A DNA stretch of 34,963 nucleotides, from NCBI GenBank assembly GCA_937936275.1, contig CALHCJ010000134.1:1-34963 (forward strand). The letters are read 5' to 3'. A program made the position numbers and the translations under genes. The notes under the pieces were generated by a model. The model ran no database searches and was not told the DNA's origin. It saw nothing but the letters and a program-made list of their open reading frames with translations. Shown here piece after piece: positions 8,446 through 16,865 of this stretch (the stretch's first letter is position 1; each line of letters begins with the position of its first letter). This DNA comes from an uncultured Flavobacteriaceae bacterium. Lineage in GTDB: Bacteria > Bacteroidota > Bacteroidia > Flavobacteriales > Flavobacteriaceae.

Positions 8446-9609
8446 TTATTCTAAGGGCTTAAAAAATACAGGTTGGTGATCTGGTAATAAAGGGGGGTGT
8501 AAAATAGAAATAAGGTCTTTCAACACCAAATCAGGGCGCTGTGGTGCCAGTTCATAATACAACAAACCTCCGGTAGCTCCTCTAGTACTTGAAAATGTAA
8601 AAACCTTTTTGTTTTTAAAAGCATCAAATTGTTGGTAATGTTTACTGGCGGCTAACATGTCTTTGTACGACGTGAATTGAGACGGACCAATCCAAAAATC
8701 AGCATTTTTACCCTGTGCTAAAACACTTTCCCAACTGAGGGATAAACTTCCTGTTTCTAAAGTTTCTTTCCATAGATAATTTGAATTGGCGTCACTTAAA
8801 AACTGAGCAGCCCAACTCTTACCTCCAGGCAGGTACCAAACATCTTTGTACATCGCACCACTTAAAACGGTTGAAATATTTGGAGCAGTTTTTGCGAGAT
8901 TTTTAGTTTTTAAATAGGATGATTCGATATCGTTAAAAATCTTTTTGGCGGTACTTTCTTTTTCAAAAAAAGGAGCAAAAAATTTAATCCATTCCGCTTT
9001 TCCTAAAGGGGTTTCTTCGGTCCAGTCTCCATTGTATACCACAGGAATATTACTTCTTTGTAGGGTTGCATAGGTTTTGTTTTGGCTACTAATACTAAAA
9101 CCTACAATCAATTCAGGATGAAGTTCAATGGTCATTTCTGTATTGATGGCATCATTATTTCCTAGCTCTTTTACGAGTCCTTGATCGATGCGTTTTCTTG
9201 TTTTTTCTGAAGAAACATATTTGGTGTCTGGAAAGCCGACAAGAAGGTCTTCAACTCCCAAGGCCTCTAAAGCTGGTATATGAGTAGTAGAGGTAACGAC
9301 TATATTCTTTACAGGAACGGCAACAATAGCATCATATTCATTTTTGTTTAAGGTGATACTGGCTAGTTTTTCTCTAGGGATTAGCGCATAGGTAAAACTA
9401 GCTTCAGCATTTGGCCAAGGGGATGTAATCTTGATGGTGGTCATTCCATTCGCTGATTTTTCAATGGAAAACCCTTTTGCATACTTAATTTTCTCTGTAT
9501 TAACGAGAATATGATCTGGAAGCGTCTCTTTCTTTTGTGGTTTGCATGACACCAAAAGGAAGAAAAGGATAAGATGAAGAAAACTTTTGAATCGAAATGG
9601 AAATTGCAT
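8446..9609 (-). CDS. ABC transporter substrate-binding lipoprotein, BtuF/FepB-like
   Basis: Periplasmic substrate-binding lipoprotein of 387 residues. The N-terminus has a basic start, a hydrophobic core and a lipobox LLVSC, so Cys22 should be lipidated. The helical-backbone binding-protein fold is visible from KNIVVTSTTHIPALEALGV (105-123 region) and LHPELIVGFS, the hinge between the two lobes, then the C-lobe with GGKSWAAQFLSDANSNYLW and QRPDLVLKDLISILHP. This is the FeB12 periplasmic-binding family. Cobalamin is favoured by the adjacent riboswitch-controlled receptor. A perfect -7 box lies only 4 bases before the ATG. The gene is the first of the importer operon and diverges from btuB. Confidence 0.88.
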   Translation of the reverse strand: MQFPFRFKSFLHLILFFLLVSCKPQKKETLPDHILVNTEKIKYAKGFSIEKSANGMTTIKITSPWPNAEASFTYALIPREKLASITLNKNEYDAIVAVPVKNIVVTSTTHIPALEALGVEDLLVGFPDTKYVSSEKTRKRIDQGLVKELGNNDAINTEMTIELHPELIVGFSISSQNKTYATLQRSNIPVVYNGDWTEETPLGKAEWIKFFAPFFEKESTAKKIFNDIESSYLKTKNLAKTAPNISTVLSGAMYKDVWYLPGGKSWAAQFLSDANSNYLWKETLETGSLSLSWESVLAQGKNADFWIGPSQFTSYKDMLAASKHYQQFDAFKNKKVFTFSSTRGATGGLLYYELAPQRPDLVLKDLISILHPPLLPDHQPVFFKPLE

Positions 9610-9613
9610 TTTT

Positions 9614-9621
9614 CAAAAGTA
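9614..9621 (-). promoter_or_regulatory. Putative -7 box of ABC importer operon
   Basis: On the minus strand this reads TACTTTTG, an exact TAnnTTTG match, ending 4 bases before the ATG at 9609. If used, transcription would start at or very near the start codon and the messenger would be almost leaderless. Nothing like a riboswitch lies between it and the gene. Confidence 0.4.
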
Positions 9622-9662
9622 GTATTATTTAATCTTCTGCTTTAAAGATTAAACAAAATGTT

Positions 9663-9670
9663 TACATTCG
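9663..9670 (+). promoter_or_regulatory. Possible -7 box driving the riboswitch and btuB
   Basis: TACATTCG differs from TAnnTTTG by one base and lies 4 bases before the first paired base of the riboswitch. A TTTA at 9641-9644 is at a reasonable distance for a weak -33 element. The position, such that transcription would begin at riboswitch helix P1, is the main support. Confidence 0.35.
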
Positions 9671-9674
9671 CAAC

Positions 9675-9882
9675 GAATTTTGGTTTTTATCACTTTTCAA
9701 AGCGATAAAATTAAAAGGGAATCTGGTGAAAAACCAGAACTGTTCCCGCAACTGTAAGTTTGTGTTGAATTCACTTCTACACCTCATTAATTTGAGATGT
9801 TATTTTCTTCAACGTCACTATCCTTTAAAAACGGATGGGAAGGCCAAATAACATAAAACAAGTCAGGAGACCTGCCAGATTC
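9675..9882 (+). promoter_or_regulatory. Cobalamin riboswitch upstream of btuB
   Basis: The conserved core is unmistakable: AAAAGGGAATCTGGTG at about 9713-9728, then CCAGAACTGTTCCCGCAACTG to about 9753, the GGATGGGAAGGCC region near 9834-9845 and the B12 box AGTCAGGAGACCTGCC at 9861-9876. The outer helix P1 can form between GAAT/TGG at 9675-9683 and CCA/ATTC at 9875-9882. Adenosyl- or other cobalamin binding is expected to reduce expression of the receptor 84 bases downstream. The expression platform is not clear: a small hairpin (AAACTTT/AAAGTTT, 9897-9917) and a weak five-pair stem followed by five T (9923-9953) are candidates. Confidence 0.95.
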
Positions 9883-9965
9883 AAACAACGAATGTTAAAC
9901 TTTCGGGATAAAAGTTTTGCGTATGGGGACAGACATATCGTATACCCGTTTTTGAATGAATTGAA

Positions 9966-11840
9966 ATGAATAAAAACGTATTGAGTTTTTGCGCAACAAT
10001 TTTGCTATGCGCAGTAATTACAGCACAGGAATCTGAGAAAGATCCTATTCCTGCTGAGAATTTGGATGAAGTGGTTGTGACCGATTCTCGATTTCCGCTA
10101 AAAAGGGAAAATTCTGGTAAAACAGTCATAAAGATTACATCGGAGGAGCTACAAAGAAATCAAGGAAAATCAATACCTGAGATCATTAATACTAAAAGTG
10201 GTTTTGAAATCGTAGGAAGCAGGGGTAGAGATGGTATTGTTTTAGGTGTTTTTGCCAGAGGCGGTAGAGGTCGCCAAGTATTGATTATTATTGATGGTGT
10301 TCGTGTTGCTGACCCATCTTCATTTTCTTCGGAGTATGATTTACGCTTATTATCAAGCGCAAATGTAGCATCTATTGAAATCATCAAAGGAGCTTCTAGT
10401 ACCCTGTACGGACCTAATGCGGCAACTGCCGTTATCAATATTACTACAAAGAAGGCTTCGAGCCGAAAAATAGCTCTGAACGTATCTTCAAGTGCAGGGA
10501 CAAATCAGACGGCTGTAGACCAAAACTATAATTTGTCTCGATCGTCAAATAGTGCTAAAATTAGCGGTACTTTAAATAAGTTCTCCTATGCCATTGGTGC
10601 TTCGAATACCTATGCCGAAGGCTTATCTGCTTTGGTTACACCAGATAACGAAAAAGATCCTTTTTCTAAAATAAGTGCCGATGTTCGATTAGGATATCGC
10701 TTTTCTGAACATTTTAATTTGATTGTTTATGGCAATCAAACCAAAGTAAAAAATAGTTTTGATGAATCTTTTGGCTTGTCTGATGCTCCTTATCAATTCT
10801 TATCGAAACAAGAGCGGTTAGGAATTTCTTCTCAGTATACCTATACCAACGGATCGTTTAATCTAAATGCTGCTTACGGCGCTTATAATTCAGAAAGTAT
10901 AAGTGCCTTTCCTAATACTTTTGCCGGAGATAATTTTGCAATCGATGCTTTTAATAAATACAAATTCAATGATAATTTATATACTGTTTTAGGCTTAAAT
11001 TATATTGATGACACCGCTGATTTAGCTACCCAGAAAAACTTTACAATATTAGATCCCTATGTGAACTTGGTGTATGTTTCAGACTTTGGACTTAATTTGA
11101 ACACCGGAGCTCGCTTTAATAATCACTCCGAATACGGTGGCAATTTCGTTTTTAATTTGAATCCTTCCTTTGTGGTAAAAACGAAGTCAGGATACATTAA
11201 AGTTTTGAGCTCATACGCTACTTCTTATATAACGCCCAATTTAACACAATTGTTTGGTGCCTTTGGAGCAAATCCTGATTTAGAACCAGAAGAAGATCGA
11301 ACGATCGAAGCTGGGCTTGAATATTTTAGTAATGACCGGTTACGTTTGAGTGCGCTATATTTCAATCGAAAAGAACAAAATTTCATCACTTTTGATCCGA
11401 TAACTTTCGGTAGTATCAATGCTGAGAATACGATTGATGCACAAGGAGTAGAGCTAGAATTGGATTGGAATCCAAACCAGAATATGCAATTCAATGTGAA
11501 CTATACCTTTACAGAACGCAAAGGCGATAACGCAATCCGATTACCAAAAAACAAGGTGAACGCAACTTTTGGTTATCAGTTTTCTAAGCGGACCAATGCT
11601 ACTTTAAGTTATGCTTATATAGGACAACGTTTGGATAGCGATTTTGGAGTTTTTCCTGCGATTGATGTTCCTTTAGATCCGTATAGTATAGTAGACTTGT
11701 ATTTTGGTTATGCGATGATACCCAACAAACTAAATCTATTTTTAAGTGCTTCAAATCTGCTAAACGAAAGTTTTACTGAAGTACTAGGTTTTACTACACG
11801 CGGAAGAAATTTTAGAATGGGCTTTAACCTGACGCTATAA
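9966..11840 (+). CDS. btuB: TonB-dependent outer-membrane receptor, BtuB-like (cobalamin)
   Basis: Outer-membrane receptor of 624 residues that should take up vitamin B12 with energy from TonB. It has a signal peptide (about 1-20, ending AVITA-QES), a TonB-box-like DEVVVTDSR (34-42), a plug domain with IIIDGVRVADPSS and IEIIKGASSTLYGPNAA, and a 22-strand-type barrel that ends in GRNFRMGFNLTL. The size matches BtuB, smaller than SusC-type receptors, and there is no CarboxypepD_reg extension or SusD partner. The riboswitch immediately upstream gives the substrate. The start at 9966 is preferred because it opens directly into the signal peptide. A strong bidirectional terminator follows 6 bases after the stop. 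Confidence 0.93.
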   Translation: MNKNVLSFCATILLCAVITAQESEKDPIPAENLDEVVVTDSRFPLKRENSGKTVIKITSEELQRNQGKSIPEIINTKSGFEIVGSRGRDGIVLGVFARGGRGRQVLIIIDGVRVADPSSFSSEYDLRLLSSANVASIEIIKGASSTLYGPNAATAVINITTKKASSRKIALNVSSSAGTNQTAVDQNYNLSRSSNSAKISGTLNKFSYAIGASNTYAEGLSALVTPDNEKDPFSKISADVRLGYRFSEHFNLIVYGNQTKVKNSFDESFGLSDAPYQFLSKQERLGISSQYTYTNGSFNLNAAYGAYNSESISAFPNTFAGDNFAIDAFNKYKFNDNLYTVLGLNYIDDTADLATQKNFTILDPYVNLVYVSDFGLNLNTGARFNNHSEYGGNFVFNLNPSFVVKTKSGYIKVLSSYATSYITPNLTQLFGAFGANPDLEPEEDRTIEAGLEYFSNDRLRLSALYFNRKEQNFITFDPITFGSINAENTIDAQGVELELDWNPNQNMQFNVNYTFTERKGDNAIRLPKNKVNATFGYQFSKRTNATLSYAYIGQRLDSDFGVFPAIDVPLDPYSIVDLYFGYAMIPNKLNLFLSASNLLNESFTEVLGFTTRGRNFRMGFNLTL

Positions 11841-11846
11841 CAAAAA

Positions 11847-11871
11847 AAGGCTTGAGTTTTGCTCAAGCCTT
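11847..11871. terminator. Bidirectional terminator between btuB and S41 protease
   Basis: Perfect 10-bp stem (AAGGCTTGAG at 11847-11856, CTCAAGCCTT at 11862-11871) with a 5-base loop. It is flanked by CTCTTTTT on the right and a run of seven A on the left, so it works for the plus-strand btuB and for the minus-strand protease genes. Confidence 0.9.
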
Positions 11872-11892
11872 CTCTTTTTACGAGATCTCTTC

Positions 11893-13386
11893 TTACTGAA
11901 TGGCCTCTGGTAATTTCGTGATATACATGTTGTCTTTAATAGAAGAGAACATCTTAGAGTTCGTCATTGGTTTTGCAGCCATTTTAACCGTAAAGTTTCT
12001 TTTACCCGCTCCAGTTATTTGTTCTATCGCCTTGGCGAGTAAAGGCTCATTTTGATCGCCTAAAATTCCTAAGTTTTCTAAATCTTCCTCGAGTTCGATA
12101 TCAGGTAATAATCCACTTGTATAATCAGAGAACCCGTCTGCGTTTTCGTTACGACCGATCAAAGGTTGTATTGCCCAGTTATTACCTTGTCGAATTTTGC
12201 TCTTTCGTTCAGGATTATACACATAAGGGCCAAAATCGCTTTCTCTATCATCAACCATGGTTACGGAAAATTCATTCTTTCCGCGAGTTGCTTCGCCAAT
12301 CTGAATAACCTCCATATAAGGCTCTAGACCATTTATTACCAATTCACTAGCAGATGCAGATCCGTTGGTTGTAATAATGTATACGGTTGATAGATTGAGC
12401 GTGTTGATAGCCGTTCCGGCTGAAGTTTTATCCGCAAAAAATCGTCGAGTTTCGGTGTTGTTATCTCTCAGAATTTCCTGATATTTTTCATTATATCTAG
12501 CGTTTAGAAAAACATCATTTGTATTGGTACCATAAATCATACTGGAAAGAAACAATGAAGTTCTAACAGATCCTCCTGGATTGTACCTAAGATCTAAAAC
12601 CAAATCAGTAACTCCGCTTGATTTGAAACGTCCGAAGGCATCATTCAACTGCTCGTCATATTCGTTGGTAAAGGCGTTATAAATGATATAACCGATTTTT
12701 TTGTCCCCTATTTCAAAAACTTTGTCCAATAAAACAGGATTCTCAGCAAGACCTTGCTCTTTGGTTAGTATGACCTCTACTTCATTGGGCGTTATGGTTC
12801 CTCCAGATATTGTTGCCATATTTAAGGTATACGTATCTTCTTCTCCAAACAATAAATCTCTAAAATTATTGATATCTAAGGTTTGTCCATTCACACCAGT
12901 AAAAATATCACCTCTCTTGATGTCTTTGTTTGCAGCGTCTGACCCAGGAATAATGTATTGTACATAACCAAAAACATCATCACTACCTTGAAAACGTACC
13001 AAACCAAATTCTAATCCATTACTCCTAGAAATTCCAGCCAACTGATTTGTAAGTTCTACATAGTTATCAGAAAAGAAACTAAAACGATCTTCAGAAAACC
13101 GTAATTTATTATCGAAAAAGTTGGCCGGATCTTCTTCCGTCAATAAAAACTCCGTGTAGCTTTCAACGCCTTCTGTAGTGTTTGGAAACTTGTCATCAGC
13201 TAAATCTGCTACATCAGCTTGCCAAAAATACCAGAAATTCATAGCCTTCCACATAAAGTCTTGAACTTCAACACCTGCATCAGGATCAGGATTTACCGTC
13301 TCTGGAGCACTTATGCCATCATCACTCTTGTTGCAGGAGAGACCTAAAAAGAGTACAAGTATCCAGCTTAATTTCAAATTCTTCAT
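11893..13386 (-). CDS. S41 family protease lipoprotein (copy 1)
   Basis: Predicted envelope serine protease of the C-terminal-processing (S41) family, 497 residues. The lipobox FLGLSC puts the lipidated Cys at 18, followed by the acidic NKSDDG, a composition like that of surface-exported Bacteroidota lipoproteins (inference). The order is: N-terminal helical module with FMWKAMNFWYFWQADV (44-59), a PDZ-like domain (about 117-205) containing PGSDAANKDIKRGDIF, then the S41 core. Ser345 in NGSASASE and Lys370 in TRGK form the catalytic pair at the spacing (25) seen in characterised S41 enzymes. It is paralogous to the gene 57 bases upstream on the same strand, and a terminator lies 21 bases downstream. 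The substrate is unknown. Confidence 0.9.
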   Translation of the reverse strand: MKNLKLSWILVLFLGLSCNKSDDGISAPETVNPDPDAGVEVQDFMWKAMNFWYFWQADVADLADDKFPNTTEGVESYTEFLLTEEDPANFFDNKLRFSEDRFSFFSDNYVELTNQLAGISRSNGLEFGLVRFQGSDDVFGYVQYIIPGSDAANKDIKRGDIFTGVNGQTLDINNFRDLLFGEEDTYTLNMATISGGTITPNEVEVILTKEQGLAENPVLLDKVFEIGDKKIGYIIYNAFTNEYDEQLNDAFGRFKSSGVTDLVLDLRYNPGGSVRTSLFLSSMIYGTNTNDVFLNARYNEKYQEILRDNNTETRRFFADKTSAGTAINTLNLSTVYIITTNGSASASELVINGLEPYMEVIQIGEATRGKNEFSVTMVDDRESDFGPYVYNPERKSKIRQGNNWAIQPLIGRNENADGFSDYTSGLLPDIELEEDLENLGILGDQNEPLLAKAIEQITGAGKRNFTVKMAAKPMTNSKMFSSIKDNMYITKLPEAIQ

Positions 13387-13443
13387 TTCTTAGTTTTACT
13401 ACAATAATTTACGCCGTGTTATAGCTTCAACGTAAGTTTCCTA

Positions 13444-14970
13444 CTATTTATTTGAAGACTGAGGAGCTTTCATTACCCCATCCATCAACATCATATTGTT
13501 CGTAGCTTTCATAACTGAAGAACTGGAAATTAAATCAATTGGAAATATAGGCTCAAAGCTAGATTTTGAAGTGTTACCAGCAATTACATTTAAAGCTAAA
13601 GCTAATAATGGCTCTTGTGGTTCACCAAGCACACCCAAGTTTGCAATATCTTCACGCAATTCATTGTCAGGTTGCAATCCACCAGTGTAATCTGAGAAAC
13701 CATCTGCATTCTCGTTTCTTCCCAAAAGCGGTTGAATTGCCCATTGATTATCAGGGTTAATGTTATCTTCACGATCAGCGTCATAAAAGAAGTTATTTGC
13801 CCTGTCATCAACAAAAGTTATAGAAAATTCATTTTTTCCAACAGTGGTAGTACCAATTTGAATAACATCAACATAAGGTTCTAAACCATTTATTACTAAT
13901 TCACTTGCAGAAGCAGTAGAACTTGAAGTTATTACGTATACTCTATTAAGATCTAAAGCATTAATCGGCGAACCGTCAATAGTAGTAGCGACAAAATTGC
14001 TTTCACCATCTCCTGGATCAAATGTGGACTGAATTTTCTGGTTGTATCTAGCTTTTAAGAAAAGCTCGTTGGTTTTAGTTCCGTAGATAGAACTAGCAAT
14101 TTGAATGGCAGAAGAAACACGACCACCACCGTTATACCTGAAGTCTAGAATAACTTCATTGACTCCAGCCGCTTTAAATTCACCAAAAGCATCATTCAAC
14201 TGCTCATCGAAGTCAGCAACGAATGAATTGTACATGAGGTATCCAATTTTGATTCCACCTTCTTCAATCACTTTTTTGATTAACACAGGGTTTTCAGTAA
14301 ACCCTTCTTCTTTAGTCAAAGAAAGTACTCTTCCGCTTGGTGAGATGGTATTGTTTTCTAAGACAGCAAAGTTCATATCATAGGTGTCTAAGTCTCCAAA
14401 CAACAAATCAATATAATTGTCTAGCGTAAGATTAGTACCATTTATTCCTATAAAAATATCTCCACGTCTAATATCTTTTCCATCCGCATCAGAACCTGGC
14501 ACTATATATCTAACAAAACCAAAAATATCTCTGTCATCGCCATATCTGCCTAAACCGAATTCAACACCATCGCTTTTTGATACGCCTTGAAAACGCTGTA
14601 CCAGATCCTTATAATTTTCACTTAAGAAACTAAACCGATCTATGGCAGCGTCTTCTCCAACAATATTTTCATGTTGATAACATATTTTATAGAAAAAGTC
14701 AGCGGGATCATTTTCTGACGATAAGAATTCGGCATAGTCCGCTTCTACATCATCTTTGGTGTCCGCTAGATCAGCGACATCTGCTTGCCAAAAATAGAAA
14801 GCATTCATAGCTTCCCACATAAAATCTTGAACAGGAAAATCAGCAACTAATTTTACTTCGGGATTATCACCTTCACCGTCTGGGTTATCTGGAGTTACAG
14901 GATCATCATCATTACTACAACTACTAAAAACAAATCCGATAGCTAGGAACAACAAGAGGTACTTTTTCAT
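13444..14970 (-). CDS. S41 family protease lipoprotein (copy 2)
   Basis: Paralogue of the protease encoded downstream on the same strand, 508 residues. Lipobox VFSSC with Cys18, then SNDDDPV and a flexible acidic linker. The N-terminal module (FMWEAMNAFYFWQADVADL, 50-68), PDZ-like domain with VPGSDADGKDIRRGDIF and the S41 core are shared with the other copy. The catalytic pair is Ser354 (STASASE) and Lys379 (TVGK), again 25 apart. Differences include a 12-residue insertion around CYQHENIVGEDAA and a different C-terminus (SSSVMKATNNMMLMDG). Both copies keep their catalytic residues, so neither looks like a dead duplicate. This copy is first in the transcript. Confidence 0.9.
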   Translation of the reverse strand: MKKYLLLFLAIGFVFSSCSNDDDPVTPDNPDGEGDNPEVKLVADFPVQDFMWEAMNAFYFWQADVADLADTKDDVEADYAEFLSSENDPADFFYKICYQHENIVGEDAAIDRFSFLSENYKDLVQRFQGVSKSDGVEFGLGRYGDDRDIFGFVRYIVPGSDADGKDIRRGDIFIGINGTNLTLDNYIDLLFGDLDTYDMNFAVLENNTISPSGRVLSLTKEEGFTENPVLIKKVIEEGGIKIGYLMYNSFVADFDEQLNDAFGEFKAAGVNEVILDFRYNGGGRVSSAIQIASSIYGTKTNELFLKARYNQKIQSTFDPGDGESNFVATTIDGSPINALDLNRVYVITSSSTASASELVINGLEPYVDVIQIGTTTVGKNEFSITFVDDRANNFFYDADREDNINPDNQWAIQPLLGRNENADGFSDYTGGLQPDNELREDIANLGVLGEPQEPLLALALNVIAGNTSKSSFEPIFPIDLISSSSVMKATNNMMLMDGVMKAPQSSNK

Positions 14971-15263
14971 TTTCTTTTTTTTAAAGATTTCTATTATTAG
15001 GTCGGTACTAGATTAAAACATTACAATTGCACTAATACGAACCTGATTACTGAACAACTTAATTCTCAAAAACCCTACCATTTTTCACAATGTATTAGTT
15101 TTGGAATATTGGCTCATTCAATAAGATACTTTCATACACTTTGTACGTGCCTAAATTAGGGACATTAGCACAAAAAAAAAATTATTTGTAACAAAATTCG
15201 TTATACTTCGTCTTCCTATTGTAAACGGCTAAGAGCAGCTTGCAAAACATCAACCAACTCATA
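14971..15263. other. Divergent intergenic region, S41 proteases / sigma factor
   Basis: This 293-base AT-rich gap separates the divergent protease and sigma-factor operons and must hold both promoters. I see one TAGTTTTG (15096-15103, plus strand) that matches TAnnTTTG but is 160 bases from the sigma-factor ATG. There is no recognisable RNA element, gene or strong inverted repeat. Confidence 0.4.
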
Positions 15264-15773
15264 ATGCAGCAGTCAGAATTTTTAAATGTGGTCATGCCTT
15301 TTAAGGATAAGCTCTATAGACTAGCAAAGCGCTTGCTAGTATCGACTGAAGAGGCTGAAGACGCAACTCAAGAGATTCTTTTGAAATTATGGTCGAAGAA
15401 AAAATCGATGGAGACGTATAAAAATGTAGAGGCTTTTGCCATGACCATGACAAAGAACTTTTGTTTAGATCGTTTAAAATCAAAGCAAGCTGGAAATTTG
15501 AAGTTGGTACATAGCAATTATGAAGAAAAGGGAAGCCAGTTACAAACTCAAATTGAAGCAAAAGACAGTGTAAATTGGGTAGAACGGATTATGGAGGAGT
15601 TACCAGAACAACAAAAGATGGTATTACAACTTCGAGATGTGGAGGAGTATAATTACGATGAAATATCAGAAATGCTTGATATGCAACCTACAGCGGTTCG
15701 TGTTGCCTTATCAAGAGCAAGAAAAACAGTAAGAGAAAAATTAGTTCAAAAACATAATTATGGAATTGGATAA
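15264..15773 (+). CDS. RNA polymerase sigma factor, ECF subfamily
   Basis: Extracytoplasmic-function sigma-70 factor. From the ATG at 15264 it is 169 residues. Region 2 is DKLYRLAKRLLVSTEEAEDATQEI with the core-binding ILLKLW, and region 4 is LPEQQKMVLQLRDVEEY followed by the helix-turn-helix YDEISEMLDMQPTAVRVALSRARK. An upstream in-frame TTG at 15240 would add eight residues (MQNINQLI); the ATG is preferred because it aligns with the usual start of the family. It overlaps the next gene, a probable anti-sigma protein, by 14 bases, which fits coupled synthesis. It should direct RNA polymerase to its own operon and possibly others; the signal is unknown. Confidence 0.93.
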   Translation: MQQSEFLNVVMPFKDKLYRLAKRLLVSTEEAEDATQEILLKLWSKKKSMETYKNVEAFAMTMTKNFCLDRLKSKQAGNLKLVHSNYEEKGSQLQTQIEAKDSVNWVERIMEELPEQQKMVLQLRDVEEYNYDEISEMLDMQPTAVRVALSRARKTVREKLVQKHNYGIG

Positions 15774-16215
15774 GATTGAGAAATTAATAGAAAAATATCT
15801 TGAAGCAGAGACCACGGTAGCTGAAGAGAAAGCTTTGAAAGCTTACTTCACAGAAGAAAAGGTTGCAGCTCATTTGGAGGAATATAAGCCCATGTTTCAA
15901 TATTTTTCAAGTGCTAAAGAAGAGCAGTTCACGCAGCAAGTAAGTTTAGATAGTATTGCCAGTGTAACTGAGAAAAGAAGAAAGTTCAGTTATAAGTGGT
16001 TGTCGGTAGCAGCAGTAGGTTTATTGTTTTTTGGCATCTATTTTGGTAATGTATACAGAGAAAAGCAAATTGAGAAAGAAAAAGCACAAATTGCTTATGA
16101 GCAAACGAAGGAAGCTTTAAATCTGTTAGCAGAAAATTTCAGTAAAGGCACTGAAAAAGTGGCGTATCTAAATCAGTTTGAAGAAACAAGACAGAAAATT
16201 TATAATAAAAAATAG
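15760..16215 (+). CDS. Membrane-anchored probable anti-sigma protein
   Basis: A 151-residue protein with a charged N-terminal cytosolic part (about 1-77, starting with the helix DKIEKLIEKYLEAETTVAEE), one transmembrane helix (about 78-97, YKWLSVAAVGLLFFGIYFG) and a short outer part rich in Lys and Gln. The topology, the position directly after and overlapping the sigma-factor gene by 14 bases, and the N-terminal helix pair match anti-sigma proteins that hold ECF factors at the membrane. There is no HxxxCxxC zinc motif, so it is not a classical ZAS protein. The role as anti-sigma factor is inferred from context and topology only. Confidence 0.75.
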   Translation: MELDKIEKLIEKYLEAETTVAEEKALKAYFTEEKVAAHLEEYKPMFQYFSSAKEEQFTQQVSLDSIASVTEKRRKFSYKWLSVAAVGLLFFGIYFGNVYREKQIEKEKAQIAYEQTKEALNLLAENFSKGTEKVAYLNQFEETRQKIYNKK

Positions 16216-16236
16216 TAAACACTTAATAAACAAAAC

Positions 16237-16779
16237 ATGAAAAAGTTCCTAGTAATAATAGTAGTAGCACTATTGCCCTTCACGGGGTTCTCACAGTCGA
16301 TTTTCGATAAGTATGAAGATTTAGATGAGGTTAGTGCTGTGGTGGTAAGTAAAGCTATGTTTGATCTTCTGGTGCGAATGGATGTAGATGTAGATGATCC
16401 AGAGGCTCAAGAATATATGGATATGGCCCAGAATTTGACAGGTTTGAAAGTTTTTAGTACTGAAGATGCTAAAGTTTCAGCTGATATGAAAGCAACAGTT
16501 TCTAAATACCTTAAATCAGCTTCTATGGAAGAGCTAATGAGGGTAAAAGATAAAGATGCCAATGTGAAATTTTATATCCGAAATGGTAAAGATAAAGATC
16601 ACGTGAGCGAATTGTTAATGTTTGTCACAGGAATGAAAAACGTTGACATTGACATGAACGGAAGAAAATTCGAAACGGTCTTATTATCCTTAACAGGTGA
16701 TATCGACCTCAATAAAATAGGCGCATTGACTAAGAAAATGAATCTTCCTGAAGAATTAAATAAAGCAGGAAAACAATAG
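16237..16779 (+). CDS. DUF4252 secreted protein (first copy)
   Basis: A 180-residue exported protein with a signal peptide (MKKFLVIIVVALLPFTGFSQ, cleavage near Ser20/21) and a single DUF4252-type domain containing SIFDKYEDLDEVSAVVVSK, SMEELMRVKDKDANVKFYI and a Leu/Val-rich strand set around ETVLLSLTGDIDL. It has no lipobox, so it should be soluble in the periplasm. The function of the family is unknown. It is the third gene of the sigma-factor operon and is strikingly similar to the next gene, indicating a tandem duplication. The start ATG at 16237 opens directly into the signal peptide. Confidence 0.87.
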   Translation: MKKFLVIIVVALLPFTGFSQSIFDKYEDLDEVSAVVVSKAMFDLLVRMDVDVDDPEAQEYMDMAQNLTGLKVFSTEDAKVSADMKATVSKYLKSASMEELMRVKDKDANVKFYIRNGKDKDHVSELLMFVTGMKNVDIDMNGRKFETVLLSLTGDIDLNKIGALTKKMNLPEELNKAGKQ

Positions 16780-16865
16780 TAGTATAATAATTATTTCATC
16801 AATCAATTTTTAATCAATCCCAATAATCCCTACAAAATAGGAAAGGGATGTCAAAACAAACAGTC

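Noticed and set aside
15240-15263. TTG start for the sigma factor
   Set aside because: The ATG at 15264 gives the normal N-terminus of the family; the eight extra residues add nothing recognisable.
16826-16849. ATCCCT/AGGGAT inverted repeat before the second DUF4252 gene
   Set aside because: Only six base pairs with a 12-base loop; not distinguishable from chance.
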